A DNA stretch of 64,000 nucleotides from Paraburkholderia azotifigens (GCF_007995085.1 NZ_VOQS01000003.1:124001-188000); one strand, 5' to 3'. Shown: positions 9,697 to 19,206, counted from the first letter of the stretch. Translations and numbers: made by a program. Notes: generated by a model not told the origin, from the sequence alone.

Positions 9697-10848
9697 TCAA
9701 AACTTGTGGCGAATTGCGGCGCGGAACGCGAGCTGGTTCGACGTCGACGACGGCGCCTGCGTGCCGAGAATGAACGCGTTGTCCATGATCGAGTTCGTCT
9801 TGTCACCTGCCACCTTCTGATACATGCCCTGCACGTAGACGTCGGTGCGCTTCGAGATGTTGTAGTCCGCCATCAGACCGACGGAATGCACTTTCGGCTT
9901 CACGCCGCCTGTCGATGCGTCGTAGTTCTCGAGCGTGTACACGTATTCGCCGCCGACATAGAACGCGGGCGTGAACTGGTATTTCGCGTTCACTTCGAAG
10001 TTCTGGAAACGCAGGCGGTTCAGCGTCGAGCCATTTGCGACGATGGCACCCGGATTGCCGAGGTAGCCGTTACCCGTCGGATTGTGATAGTCCGAGTTCG
10101 TATACACGAAGCCGGCCGTTGCCGAGCCGAACGTGTAGTTGATGCCCGCGCCGAACACGCGCATGCGCTGTGCGAAAAAGCTGGCGTCGTTGGTCGCGAT
10201 CGCGCCCGCAGCCGTCGCGCCCGTGTTGTTCGCCTGCAGGTAGGCCGCTGCGAGCAGCAGGCCGCCCGTCGCGTACTGCGCGCCGAAGCTGTACTGGCGA
10301 TTGTTGGCGAAGTTCGTGTCGTTGCTGAAGCTATACGTGCCGCCGAACTGGAAGCCTGCGATATCCGGGCTCGCGTACTTGACCGTGTTGTTGACGCGGA
10401 ACGAGTTGTCCGTATTGTCGTTATCGAACGGGTGCGAGAACAGATAGCCCGACCAGTTGCCGTTCGACGTGGTCTGCGCGAGGTAGTCGACGACGGAATC
10501 GTATTGACGGCCCAACGTGACGGTACCGAAGCGGTCGTTCGACACGCCGACGTAGGCCTGGCGGCCGAACATGCGGCCGCCCTGCCCCGCACGGCCGCTA
10601 TTCAGGTCGAAGCCGCTTTCGAGCGTGAAGATCGCCTTGTTGCCGCCGCCCAGATCTTCCGCGCCCTTCAAGCCCCAACGGCTGCCTTGTGCATAACCGC
10701 TTTGCAGTTCGACGACACTGTGGCCGCCGACGCTATTCGTGTAGTTGACGCCTTCGTCTATCACGCCATACAGCGTGACGCTGCTTTGTGCGAACACGGG
10801 AGCGGCAAACGCGGCCGAAGCGGCCAGCGCGATGACCTGTTTCTTCAT
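9697..10848 (-). CDS. Gram-negative outer-membrane porin (Burkholderia OmpC-like)
   Basis: 383 residues. An N-terminal signal peptide (MKKQVIALAASAAFAAPVFA, cleaved before QSSVTLYG) leads into the standard porin opening SSVTLYGVIDEGVNY. The motif GLKGAEDLGGGNKAIFTLESGF is shared by the family. Alternating beta-strand patterns continue to a terminal aromatic residue (RHKF), the signal for outer-membrane insertion. It forms a trimeric diffusion channel; the substrate cannot be read from sequence. GGAG lies just upstream of the ATG. It is convergent with the alkyl sulfatase and divergent from the broken AraC-type regulator. A second, distinct porin is at 45402-46544. Confidence 0.93.
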   Translation of the reverse strand: MKKQVIALAASAAFAAPVFAQSSVTLYGVIDEGVNYTNSVGGHSVVELQSGYAQGSRWGLKGAEDLGGGNKAIFTLESGFDLNSGRAGQGGRMFGRQAYVGVSNDRFGTVTLGRQYDSVVDYLAQTTSNGNWSGYLFSHPFDNDNTDNSFRVNNTVKYASPDIAGFQFGGTYSFSNDTNFANNRQYSFGAQYATGGLLLAAAYLQANNTGATAAGAIATNDASFFAQRMRVFGAGINYTFGSATAGFVYTNSDYHNPTGNGYLGNPGAIVANGSTLNRLRFQNFEVNAKYQFTPAFYVGGEYVYTLENYDASTGGVKPKVHSVGLMADYNISKRTDVYVQGMYQKVAGDKTNSIMDNAFILGTQAPSSTSNQLAFRAAIRHKF

Positions 10849-11327
10849 TGGATGATCTCCGATCTTGGTAGAGGTGTTGATTCGCGTGTCGAATGAATTT
10901 GATTTTTAATTCGGCATGCTTACTATCTGTTCAGATTCTTGACGCTTTTGTTTGCGTGCAGTTCCGGCTCAGTTCCGATTCCGGGTGCATGCAACGGACG
11001 AGATGCTGCCCGAGCGTCATCGCCCAGTCCAGTTCAAGCAGAAAGAGTCGCAGGAATCGTTGTGAAATGCCCACGAATGGTGCATCAATTCGTGGGATTG
11101 AATGCGCCTGACAGATCAATTCGAAGAAATGTCACCGTGTTGTCGATGCAGAGAAGTCCACGTGACGAATCGGAATTATCCGATTGGTCGTGTTGAAACG
11201 TCTTCGTATCCTCTGCGCCTCTATGCGGTGCGTGCTTAAAAATAACTACAGAGCTTCGAGCGGGATCGCCCGTCGCCAATGCTCCACTGCGCGCACCAGG
11301 TACGCCGATATCGGCAGGGAGGCATTG
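10849..11327. other. Divergent intergenic region upstream of porin and GlxA-like pseudogene
   Basis: This 479-bp gap carries no convincing gene. It should contain the porin promoter (minus) and that of the regulator (plus). It is more A/T-rich than the flanks, particularly 10880-10940. AGGGAGG at 11316-11322 is the ribosome site for the ATG at 11328. Confidence 0.45.
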
Positions 11328-12316
11328 ATGACAACGACTCATCGCACGATTTCTCGCGATACGCGCAGCGCTATTCCAGCTCACGATGCGCACGGTGCGC
11401 ACTTCATCGGAATCGCCGTGTTCGACGGGTTCTCGATGCTGCCTGTGGCCGAAGTCGTCGACGTATTCGACAAGGCGAATCAGGTACTGGCCGCAGGGCC
11501 TGGCGGACTGCCTTGCTATCGGACAGCATTCGTCTCCGCTCATGGGGGCGCGTATCGAGTTCCGCCGGGATCGATGTGCTGACGCAGGCGGTTGGGCAGT
11601 TTTCTTCTATCAGGGCGCTCTTTGTTGCGAGCGGAGAACGACTTGCTAACTTCGAAACGGATGGGCGATTCCGGGAATGGTTTCGCGAGACGACACGTCA
11701 CACCGATGATGTTTTCGCGATCGGGAATGGTGATGCGCTTCTGTCGGCGATTGGCAAGCCGGGCAGGCGTTTCGATATTCAAAGACAGACGGGTGTGTCT
11801 GGTGGATTGTCGGTCGCCGGGTCTTTCAGCAGTGCTAACGCGCGGTCAGCCGTGAGACAAGCGCTCGAGTTGGTGCGGCAGGATTTTGGTGTGGCTGTGT
11901 TGCGCGGCGTGCTCGAGTTGATTCCTGATACGGGATTGCCTGAATTTGCGGCCATTGCCGGACAACACGCGATGTCGATCAAGGACAAGATTCACGAGAG
12001 CGCACAGTGGATCGCGCGCAATTGCCATAAGGCCATTTCCGTTACGGTTGCCGCGCAGACAGCGGGGATGAGCGAGCGTTCGTACTTGAGACACTTTCGC
12101 GCTGAAATGGGTATCAAGCCTTCTGAACACCTGCGACGCTCGCGCGTGAAACTGGCCGCCGCAATGCTTGAATCGAGCGATTTGCCTGTCGATAAGATCG
12201 CCCGGCGGTGCGGACTCACGAGCGGGGAATGTCTGGCGAGGCTGTTTCGGCAGGTTTGGGGGATAGCGCCGACGGAGTATCGGGGGCGAGTGCGCTCTAT
12301 CTCGACCAACGCATAG
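11328..12316 (+). pseudogene. GlxA-family AraC-type regulator broken by a -1 frameshift in a G tract
   Basis: The reading frame starts at ATG 11328, with AGGGAGG just upstream, and encodes a DJ-1/PfpI-like sensor domain (HFIGIAVFDGFSMLPVAEVV). It then stops at 11580. The remainder (sensor core ending AIAGQHAMSIKDKIHESAQ, then an AraC helix-turn-helix region to 12316) continues in another frame. The break maps to five G at 11544-11548: adding one G reads SAHGG-RVSSSAGIDVLT, exactly the family pattern. So a single G loss has disabled the gene, or the tract is variable, or the base is a sequencing error. Its 3' end overlaps the start region of the next gene. The target genes are unknown; it may once have controlled the porin or the exopolysaccharide genes. 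Confidence 0.82.
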
Positions 12317-13725
12317 AGAAGCGCGCAATTCGAACGTCATCGGCCTACTTAAACGATGCTGACACCTATTCCAAAGCCGCGGACTTTCTGTGTATTTCGG
12401 GGGCCGCCTATATTTCGCAATGCATCGTCTTTCACAACGGCAATGCGTTTTCGCATATCGACGGTCTGCTTGGACTTCTTGGACTTGCGCTGCCGTTCAT
12501 CACGTTTCGGATCACGAGGGTATATCAGCCGTTTCGCTACGAATCCGCAATTAACAACGCGATTCGTGTGCTGGTCGCATGGCTCATTGCCCAACTGGTT
12601 CTAGCCGCGATATCGCATGCCTATCCCGGCAGCAGCCTGCGTAGCCACTGGCTGCTTTGGTGGACGGTTATTGCCGCATGCGCGCTCATCGCCGGAAGAA
12701 GCGTCATTCACGTGTTGCCGTCACTGAATCGTTCGTGGCCTTTTGCACCGACACGGGTCGCTATCGTGGCGCCGTCTTCTGCAAACGATGGCTTGCTCGC
12801 ATGGATCGCGCCGCAGGTTAGAAACGCGTTCATTCCCGAGGTCATTTACGATCCCTCTCTCCCCCTTGATACTACCATCGGCGTTATTCCGGCGGTGAGA
12901 ACGCTGGAACGGCTGAAAGACATCGTGCGAGCGGAAAATCTCAGAGAGATCTGGATTGTCAACTCACTGTTCGAGCCCATTTCCGTCGAACATCTTTTCG
13001 AATCGTTTTGCGACGATTTCGTCAACATACGTGTGTTGCCGATACTGGAGCGATCTGCATCTACCGCGTCCTCTGTTGAGGACTTTCGTGGCATACCAAT
13101 ACTGAACGTCATGGCCACACCGGATCGCAATTGGGAAACCGTGCCGAAAGAAATCTTTGACCGCGTGTTCGCATTCGCTGTTTTGGTCGCAATTTCTCCA
13201 ATACTTCTGGCGATTGCACTTGCAGTCAAATTGTCGTCACCGGGTTCCATCTTCTTCCGGCAGCACCGCAAAGGCATGAACGGCGATGTCTTCTCAATAT
13301 ATAAATTTCGCACGATGTACCAGGGCGCGGACAAGCCTGGAACCGTTGTACAAGCGCGAAAGGGAGACGCTCGTGTTACCAGAGTTGGCCGATTTTTGCG
13401 CAGCACCAGTCTTGATGAGTTGCCGCAATTTCTCAACGTTCTCAAAGGTGAAATGTCCGTTGTTGGGCCGCGTCCGCATGCGGTGGAGCATGACGAGTAC
13501 TACAAGAATGTCGTGCAGCACTATATGTTCCGGTATCGGATCAAGCCTGGAATTACAGGCTGGGCGCAGGTTAATGGATATCGCGGGGAGACAGCAGAAA
13601 TCGAAAAGATGGAAGCGCGGGTCAAGTCCGACCTGTATTACATTCAGCATTGGTCTTTCTGGATGGATATGAAGATCATTTTCCTCACCCTCGCGAAGGG
13701 GTTTATTGGTCGAAGTGCCTACTAG
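12229..13725 (+). CDS. Exopolysaccharide-initiating undecaprenyl-phosphate glycosylphosphotransferase (WcaJ/BceB-like)
   Basis: About 498 residues. The N-terminal half has four hydrophobic membrane segments and a CoA-binding-like middle. The C-terminal half is the bacterial sugar transferase domain: a fifth membrane segment (FAFAVLVAISPILLAIALAV), then GSIFFRQHRKG, YKFRTMY, SLDELPQFLNVLKG, MSVVGPRP and the terminal IKPGITGWAQVNGYRG. The enzyme moves a sugar-1-phosphate, usually glucose, onto undecaprenyl phosphate at the inner membrane, the first step of repeat-unit assembly. The start is uncertain: ATG 12229 and TTG 12256 both lie inside the upstream regulator frame, and no ATG follows before the first membrane segment. 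It is on the opposite strand from most other polymer genes. Confidence 0.9.
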   Translation: MSGEAVSAGLGDSADGVSGASALYLDQRIEKRAIRTSSAYLNDADTYSKAADFLCISGAAYISQCIVFHNGNAFSHIDGLLGLLGLALPFITFRITRVYQPFRYESAINNAIRVLVAWLIAQLVLAAISHAYPGSSLRSHWLLWWTVIAACALIAGRSVIHVLPSLNRSWPFAPTRVAIVAPSSANDGLLAWIAPQVRNAFIPEVIYDPSLPLDTTIGVIPAVRTLERLKDIVRAENLREIWIVNSLFEPISVEHLFESFCDDFVNIRVLPILERSASTASSVEDFRGIPILNVMATPDRNWETVPKEIFDRVFAFAVLVAISPILLAIALAVKLSSPGSIFFRQHRKGMNGDVFSIYKFRTMYQGADKPGTVVQARKGDARVTRVGRFLRSTSLDELPQFLNVLKGEMSVVGPRPHAVEHDEYYKNVVQHYMFRYRIKPGITGWAQVNGYRGETAEIEKMEARVKSDLYYIQHWSFWMDMKIIFLTLAKGFIGRSAY

Positions 13726-14302
13726 CGCAACCTCGCGTTCGATGATCGCAGACAAACTGCGATACGGTTCGCGCCTTACCACAACACCGATAACGTGTTT
13801 CGTCAGTGACCGCCTATGGCCTTTACGGCAAACATCAAGGACAGTTGACGCGAATTGACTTGGTGGATTTTCTTTAACAATGGCACGCGGGGCGGCCCCA
13901 TACGAGCAACAGGATCAAAATGTAACTATGAGTAATACGGATCGTCTTGAGCAACTCGACGCCTTGCGCGGCATAGCCGCACTAACGGTCGTAGCATCAC
14001 ATTTCATGAATCTTCAACCCCTAAGTTGGTTACGACACACGCCGGTGCGTCTGTTGGCAGGTGGACACGAGGCCGTAATACTTTTTTTGTTTTGAGTGGG
14101 TTTGCACTCACCCTTCAGCTGACCTCCGTAAATTCACCGACGTTGCTTCAATACCTAGTTCGACGCGTGTTTCGGATTTACCTCCCCTACATAGTCACCG
14201 TGTGTCTCGCCTCCGTTTGCTACCGCGAGTTCAACGCCGAGCCAGTGCCGTGGGCGGGTGATTGGTTCAACACCTCTTGGAACGGAACTCTAACGAACAA
14301 AG

Positions 14303-14321
14303 CTATGGAATCTCTGCAAAA
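14303..14321. repeat. Left end of IS: CTAT target duplication and left terminal inverted repeat
   Basis: CTAT at 14303-14306 is the first copy of the target duplication; the inverted repeat starts with GGAATCTCTG at 14307. Confidence 0.85.
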
Positions 14322-15482
14322 GTCCTGGCATTGACGTGGGCTTGGACTATCCTGGGATCAGGAGAATTCATGGAGTGGCGTGATGACACAACTTGGTCTT
14401 GGTCTGGATCTGTCGACGAAGCGCACTCGCAAGCGCGAGTTTCTCGATGAGATGACGCGCGTGGTGCCGTGGCAGAAGCTGATTGCGCTCATCGAACCGC
14501 ACTATCCGAAAGGCAAGACCGGCCGCCCACCGTTCCCAGTCGCAACGATGTTGCGCATTCACTTCATGCAGCAATGGTTCAGCCTCTCGGACCCGGCGAT
14601 GGAGGAGGCGCTGCACGACATCCCGCTGTACCGGGAGTTCGCGCTGCTGGGCACGGGTATGACGCGGCTGCCTGACGAGAGCACGATCCTGCGATTCCGG
14701 CACCTGCTTGAGGCCCATGAGCTGTCGGCCAGAATGCTGGCGACGGTCAACGAGATCCTGCAGGCGAAGGGCCTGATGCTCAAGGTGGGCTCGGCGGTCG
14801 ACGCAACGCTGATTTCGGCACCCAGTTCGACGAAGAAGGCTGGCACGCGAGACCCCGAGATGAGCCAGACGCAAAAGGGCGGCAGCTGGTACTTCGGTAT
14901 GAAGGCGCACATCGGAGTCGATGTGGAGTCGGGGCTCGTGCATACCGTCAAGTGCACGCCGGCAAATGTTCACGACATCACGGTGGCGCATGAACTGTTG
15001 CACGGCGACGAGCAGGTTGCGTTTGCCGATGCGGGCTACGTGGGCATCGAGAAGCGAGGCGAAACGGGTGCCGTCCAGTGGCACGTGGCGATGAGGCCGA
15101 GCAAGCGAAGAAAGCTGGACAAAAGCAAGCGGCTGGACAGAATCTACGAGAAAGTCGAGCGGCTCAAGGCGGGCGTGCGGGCGAAGGTTGAGCACCCGTT
15201 TCGGGTGCTCAAATGTCAGTTCGGCTATCTGAAGGCGCGGTATCGGGGACTGGCGAAAAACACGGCGCAGATCGAAACGCAGTTCGCGCTGATCAATCTC
15301 TGGCTGGCTCGCGGGGTGCTCGGTAAAGCGAAATGAAGGGTGAAGACGCCCCCCAAAGGCGCAGCGTCCATGCGCAAGATGCGACCGGCATCGGTTCAAC
15401 ACAGCGTGAATGAGGACGCGAATTCCACTCCGCGCGTGCCAGTTAGAGATCCCAGGCAGAAAACGGGTTGTTCAGACCTTCC
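14307..15482 (+). mobile_element. IS5-family insertion sequence, 1176 bp, complete
   Basis: The ends were placed from three independent signs. First, imperfect terminal inverted repeats: GGAATCTCTGCAAAA at the left and the complement of its partner GGAAGGTCTGAACAA at the right. Second, a 4-bp direct repeat CTAT flanks both ends (14303-14306 and 15483-15486). Third, removal of the element plus one CTAT exactly restores the acyltransferase reading frame. It carries one intact transposase gene, so it may still be mobile. The clean duplication suggests a fairly recent insertion. Confidence 0.93.
14383..15336 (+). CDS. IS5-family DDE transposase
   Basis: A 317-residue transposase, the usual length for the IS5 group. 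The catalytic triad is visible as D140 (SAVDATLI), D216 (FADAGYVG) and E270 (VEHPFRVLK), with the surrounding YFGMKAHIGVD and HPFRVLKCQFGYLKARYRGL blocks of the family. The N-terminal FPVATMLRIHFMQQWF region is the DUF772-type domain found in this group. The frame is intact from ATG 14383 to the stop, with no frameshift, so the element looks functional. Its G+C content is higher than that of the acyltransferase gene it interrupts. Confidence 0.95.
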   Translation: MTQLGLGLDLSTKRTRKREFLDEMTRVVPWQKLIALIEPHYPKGKTGRPPFPVATMLRIHFMQQWFSLSDPAMEEALHDIPLYREFALLGTGMTRLPDESTILRFRHLLEAHELSARMLATVNEILQAKGLMLKVGSAVDATLISAPSSTKKAGTRDPEMSQTQKGGSWYFGMKAHIGVDVESGLVHTVKCTPANVHDITVAHELLHGDEQVAFADAGYVGIEKRGETGAVQWHVAMRPSKRRKLDKSKRLDRIYEKVERLKAGVRAKVEHPFRVLKCQFGYLKARYRGLAKNTAQIETQFALINLWLARGVLGKAK

Positions 15483-15486
15483 CTAT
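15468..15486. repeat. Right end of IS: right terminal inverted repeat and CTAT target duplication
   Basis: The inverted repeat ends with CAGACCTTCC at 15482, matching the left end on the other strand at about 10 of the 12 best-conserved positions. CTAT at 15483-15486 is the second target copy. Confidence 0.85.
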
Positions 15487-16432
15487 CTTGGGTCATACTC
15501 TTTTACTTTTTCCTTTCGACGTAGTCCAACTCGACCCTGTGATCTGGTCGCTTGTTTATGAAATGCGGATCTCCTTAATCTTCCCGATTGTCATTTTCTT
15601 GCTGCATCAACTTCCGGGGTTCCTATTCCTGTCCCTCGTTACCGCGGCCTCGTTGTTCACTGCCGCATATGAAATGCATTGCGGCACGAATATGATTGGA
15701 CCAAGTCTGCTCGCCGAGTGGGCACCTACCGCATATTATGTTTTGATGTTCGCATTAGGCGGTGTAGTTGCGATGCAACGTCAGCGAATTGCTACAGCTA
15801 TCCGCTCTACCAGTTTCTCGTGGCTGCTTCTTCTCGTTTCAATCTTTGTGTACTGGTTCGCACGTCCCCTTGCGATATATAGTCTCGGCAGACTGGGTGA
15901 CGTATCAGCCGATTGGTTGATCATGCTTGCCTCTGCAGGGATCCTCATCTGCGCGATATCGAACTGCCGGTTCTCGAACGCACTGAAGGCGCGCACGCTG
16001 CTTTTCCTTGGCAGGATTTCTTACAGTCTGTACCTGATTCATCTCGTGATCCTGTTTACCTGCGTGCACGGTCTGAGTGTGCACGGGCCGAAGGTGATCC
16101 TGCTCGCCGCCGTTCTGACCGTACCAATCAGCTATCTGATGTATCAACTCGTTGAAAGGCCTTCAATCCGCGGTGGGACGTTGCTCGCAAGGACGCTAGT
16201 ATTCGGCCGAAAAACCTCCGAGTTGTAAGGATCCCGGCTCCCTGGTCAGATTGTCGCCGCATTACTCACCCCGAGACTCGTGATCATCAGGGCGATCCCG
16301 TCGCCCGTTGCAGTCGTAGTCACAATAGTCCCGCTTTAAAGCGTTCTGCGACGTTTCCTCGAACGACCATCAAGCTACATAGGTAGTTATCCTATTTATA
16401 TTCTCAATCTTTATCGGATTGGAGATGATCAA

Positions 16433-17524
16433 TTGAAATTTAACGATGATAGGTACGCAACCCTTGACGGCATGAGGGGTGTAGCCGCGCTCTGCGTAGT
16501 GGCACTTCACGTACGGATGTTGTTCTCGTGGCACGAATTTACCCATGCATATCTCGCCGTCGACCTGTTTTTTGCTATCAGTGGCTTCGTTCTTGCGCGC
16601 ACATACGAGAAACGAATACTGGCGGGCGAGCTTAGTGCCATCGAATTTATGCGGCTACGTGCCATACGGCTGTATCCTCTCTACCTGCTCGGGCTGGTCG
16701 CTGGTGCAATTGCCGCATACACGCTTTGGCGATACGGCATGCAACCCACCAATCATCCTATACTGAAGATTGGTGGGGAAACGCTTGTGGCGTTGCTGCT
16801 GCTGCCCGCACCTTTTGCGCATCATCTATATCCAACGAACGGACCTTGTTGGTCCCTATTCGCCGAACTCCTTGCCAACGCCGCTTATGCCTGTTTTCTT
16901 CCTCGATTGACGAATCGCATTCTGGGCGTCGTTATTGTCATGACGTGGTGCGCGGTTCTGGCGATCGTGATGCTCGGAAACTTCAGTAACGGTTACGCTT
17001 GGAAAGGCGCGTACGTTGGTATGGTGCGTGTGATTTTTTCGTTTTCAATTGGCGTTTTGATCCACAGACTCGCGCCAACGACACGCTTCAGAAGCAACGC
17101 TGGCTCGCTACTCATTGTTGCGCTCGCGCTCCTGACGATATCTATTAACGTACCGGAACGATTCGAACATCTCTATATTTTGGCTTCCGTGACTGCAATA
17201 ATTCCCCTAATCACATGGTTTGCGGTGCACGTCGAGCCGGCGGTGGCAGTTCGCAAGGTTTGGATTTTCACAGGGGCCGTTTCGTATGGGGTATATGTAC
17301 TGCATGAACCAATAGGCGCTCTCCTCGAAATAGTCCTTAGCCGCGACTTCCACGTTTCTCGATCAGTGATGATCTTCATGAGCATCCCGTTCTTGTCCGG
17401 ACTGATTGTTCTGGTCGCAGTCCTGAATCGCTCGTACGACACCGCGTTCCGTCGCATTTTATTGCAGTATGCCGTGCCACACGATCGGCGACATAGCAGC
17501 ATGAACTTGCCTGGAGCCGACTAG
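16433..17524 (+). CDS. Acyltransferase-3 family membrane acyltransferase (exopolysaccharide modification)
   Basis: A 363-residue inner-membrane protein with about ten hydrophobic spans. It opens with YATLDGMRGVAALCVVALHV and has the family blocks LAVDLFFAISGFVLARTYE and RAIRLYPLYLLG, plus the later GPCWSLFAELLANAAY. Family members transfer acetyl or other acyl groups from the cytoplasm to sugars being exported. The start is TTG 16433, preceded by GGAG (16421-16424) at good spacing; the ATG at 16425 is in a frame that stops at once. It may now be the only working acyltransferase on this side of the locus, because the paralogue upstream is disrupted. The gene is A/T-richer than the window average. 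Confidence 0.9.
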   Translation: MKFNDDRYATLDGMRGVAALCVVALHVRMLFSWHEFTHAYLAVDLFFAISGFVLARTYEKRILAGELSAIEFMRLRAIRLYPLYLLGLVAGAIAAYTLWRYGMQPTNHPILKIGGETLVALLLLPAPFAHHLYPTNGPCWSLFAELLANAAYACFLPRLTNRILGVVIVMTWCAVLAIVMLGNFSNGYAWKGAYVGMVRVIFSFSIGVLIHRLAPTTRFRSNAGSLLIVALALLTISINVPERFEHLYILASVTAIIPLITWFAVHVEPAVAVRKVWIFTGAVSYGVYVLHEPIGALLEIVLSRDFHVSRSVMIFMSIPFLSGLIVLVAVLNRSYDTAFRRILLQYAVPHDRRHSSMNLPGAD

Positions 17525-17539
17525 AAAATTAGTGACCAG

Positions 17540-17773
17540 ATGCAGGTCGATCAGGCCAAACAGCCGCGACACGACCGGCCCGTCCGCGAAGTTGTCAAAT
17601 GCAGCCGCTGGCTGCTGCTGTGCGACCCTAACAACCTCGAGCCAGCCCAGTCCGTGCATCTGAAAGAACTGCTGGTTGCCAGCCAGCCGATGTTGTGCGA
17701 AGGCGACTACTCGGCACGAAAGCGTGAAGCTAGTATGGAGGTGCCGGACTTCAGTCGATCACGGCAACGGTAA
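17540..17773 (+). pseudogene. Possible degenerate ISL3-type transposase remnant in a 593-bp gene-poor gap
   Basis: The gap 17525-18117 has no intact gene. One short frame encodes VKCSRWLLLCDPNNLEPAQSVHLKELL and related text, which resembles the ISL3-family transposase middle region (a run like LLLKN-ENLT-xQ-xxLxxLL). Both flanking catalytic regions are missing, and no terminal repeats were found. The rest of the gap to 18117 shows nothing recognisable. The remnant lies at the switch point between plus-strand and minus-strand polymer genes, so an old mobile element may have taken part in assembling the locus. Recognition was by eye only. Confidence 0.45.
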
Positions 17774-18117
17774 CGGATGTGCCAGTGCACGCTATCGACA
17801 GCGTCACAGCAGGAACCCAAAGAATCAAAGAGAGAGTTCATCAATGTTGGGCGTTCTTTCTACTTCGCCATTCATTCTCTGGAGCACCCTTCCCTTCCTT
17901 TGTTGCATATGCAGCGTCAGATCCGTAGCTACGCCTTGCTGACACACCGGGCCAGTTCCCGCTTACTACATTGGATCGCCGTTTCCAAGATCATAGACAT
18001 CTGCTGGCGCTTCGCGTAACGCCGGCCAACGAACAGAACTGCTTGCCGGTAGAAAACACGCGCGCCAAGTGCCGGAATTCACGAGATTAGTGAGCAGGCG
18101 GCACTTCAAACTAATAG

Positions 18118-19206
18118 TCAGTTACGCATGCTGCTGTGCTCGCCAAGGCACCTGATCGCACGCCGATAAACTGTGAGATATTGTTCGCAAACGTATTCGA
18201 CGGAAAATTCGCTTAACCCGATGCGACTCCGTTGACGATACGATTCCCGCAGATCATGGTCATCCAACATCCTACATATTGCATCCGCAAGCGTTTCCGG
18301 GCGTCTTACTGGGATCAATACGCCCGCACGCCCAAAATCGAGCATTTCCGGGTTTCCGTCCACATCCGTAGCAATGATCGCGCAACCGGCCTCCCGCGCC
18401 TCTACCAAAGCCAACGCACCTGACTCGTTGTGAGAGGCTAGTACAAACACATCCGAGCTTTGAAGATAAGCATGCGGATCAGCGACAAATCCAGTGAAGC
18501 GAACACGTTTTTCCAGCTTCAAATCTCGTACGAGTGCTTCCATAGCGGGTCTATCTGGTCCATCGCCAATCAAATATAGTCTGCTTTCCGGGAAGCGACC
18601 ATTAACTATCGAAAATGCCAAGATAAGATCACGGATACCTTTACGCTCATACATTCCGGCAACGGTTACGATGCATGGGCGCTTCAGCGTCTCCGCGGGC
18701 AGCAATTCCACCGGCGAGCGTCGGGGTGAACCGATCGTTCCATTTCTCACGACCTCGATCTTAGATTTTGATATCCCTCGATTCCCCATGGACTTCGCAA
18801 CGTCTTTTGTGACACAAACTACACGATCACCTAACCTCATTAAAGATGCGCTTCTTTGAAAAACATTGTGCACGGTCGCTAACAATACATAGTTACGCTT
18901 CATCGAAGCAAACCGGCCGATCAGAACCCCCGTAACCATATGTGCATGCACAACATCGGGCTGGCACTCATGCGTCAATTTTCGAAACGCACGTATCATG
19001 GAAAAAATCCGCCAAACGCTAGATGACTGTGTCAACTGAAACGTCTTCACCCCATGACTGTTTAACAATTCGTCGAATTCCCCGCCCGACGTTGCAACAA
19101 CGACGTCATTCCCGGCTTTGGCTTGAGTACAAGCCAAGTCAACCATCATGTTGACAATTCCATTGCCGGTATTTCTGATGTGATTCGCGAGATGCACAAT
19201 ACGCAT
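18118..19206 (-). CDS. Family 4 glycosyltransferase (GT-B fold)
   Basis: A 362-residue retaining GT4 enzyme. The N-terminal domain begins MRIVHLANHIRNTGNGIVN and contains PDVVHAHM. The C-terminal domain has VAGMYERKGIRDLILAF, LIGDGPDR, VRFTGFVADPHAYLQSSDVFVLAS and the nucleotide-sugar-binding E-x7-E region (ESGALALVEAREAG). It would add one sugar to the lipid-linked repeat unit in the cytoplasm; the donor cannot be read from sequence. It is the last minus-strand gene of the locus, 93 bp downstream of manC. Its composition is A/T-richer than the tandem glycosyltransferase nearby. Confidence 0.9.
   Translation of the reverse strand: MRIVHLANHIRNTGNGIVNMMVDLACTQAKAGNDVVVATSGGEFDELLNSHGVKTFQLTQSSSVWRIFSMIRAFRKLTHECQPDVVHAHMVTGVLIGRFASMKRNYVLLATVHNVFQRSASLMRLGDRVVCVTKDVAKSMGNRGISKSKIEVVRNGTIGSPRRSPVELLPAETLKRPCIVTVAGMYERKGIRDLILAFSIVNGRFPESRLYLIGDGPDRPAMEALVRDLKLEKRVRFTGFVADPHAYLQSSDVFVLASHNESGALALVEAREAGCAIIATDVDGNPEMLDFGRAGVLIPVRRPETLADAICRMLDDHDLRESYRQRSRIGLSEFSVEYVCEQYLTVYRRAIRCLGEHSSMRN

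Larger units (their letters stand above)
13928..16228 (+). pseudogene. Acyltransferase-3 family exopolysaccharide acyltransferase, broken by a frameshift and an IS5-family insertion
   Basis: The N-terminal part (13928-14306) begins MSNTDRLEQLDALRGIAALTV, the standard acyltransferase-3 opening. It shifts frame at seven T (14082-14088); eight T would read EAVILFFVLSGFAL, the family consensus. The frame is then split by an IS5-family element (14307-15482). Removing the element and one CTAT copy joins NKA to ILGHTLLLFPFDVVQLDPVIWSLVYEM in frame and continues to 16228. With the T restored, the ancestor is exactly 374 codons including the stop. It would have been a roughly ten-span inner-membrane protein that O-acylates the polysaccharide. 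An intact paralogue lies directly downstream. Confidence 0.9.
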
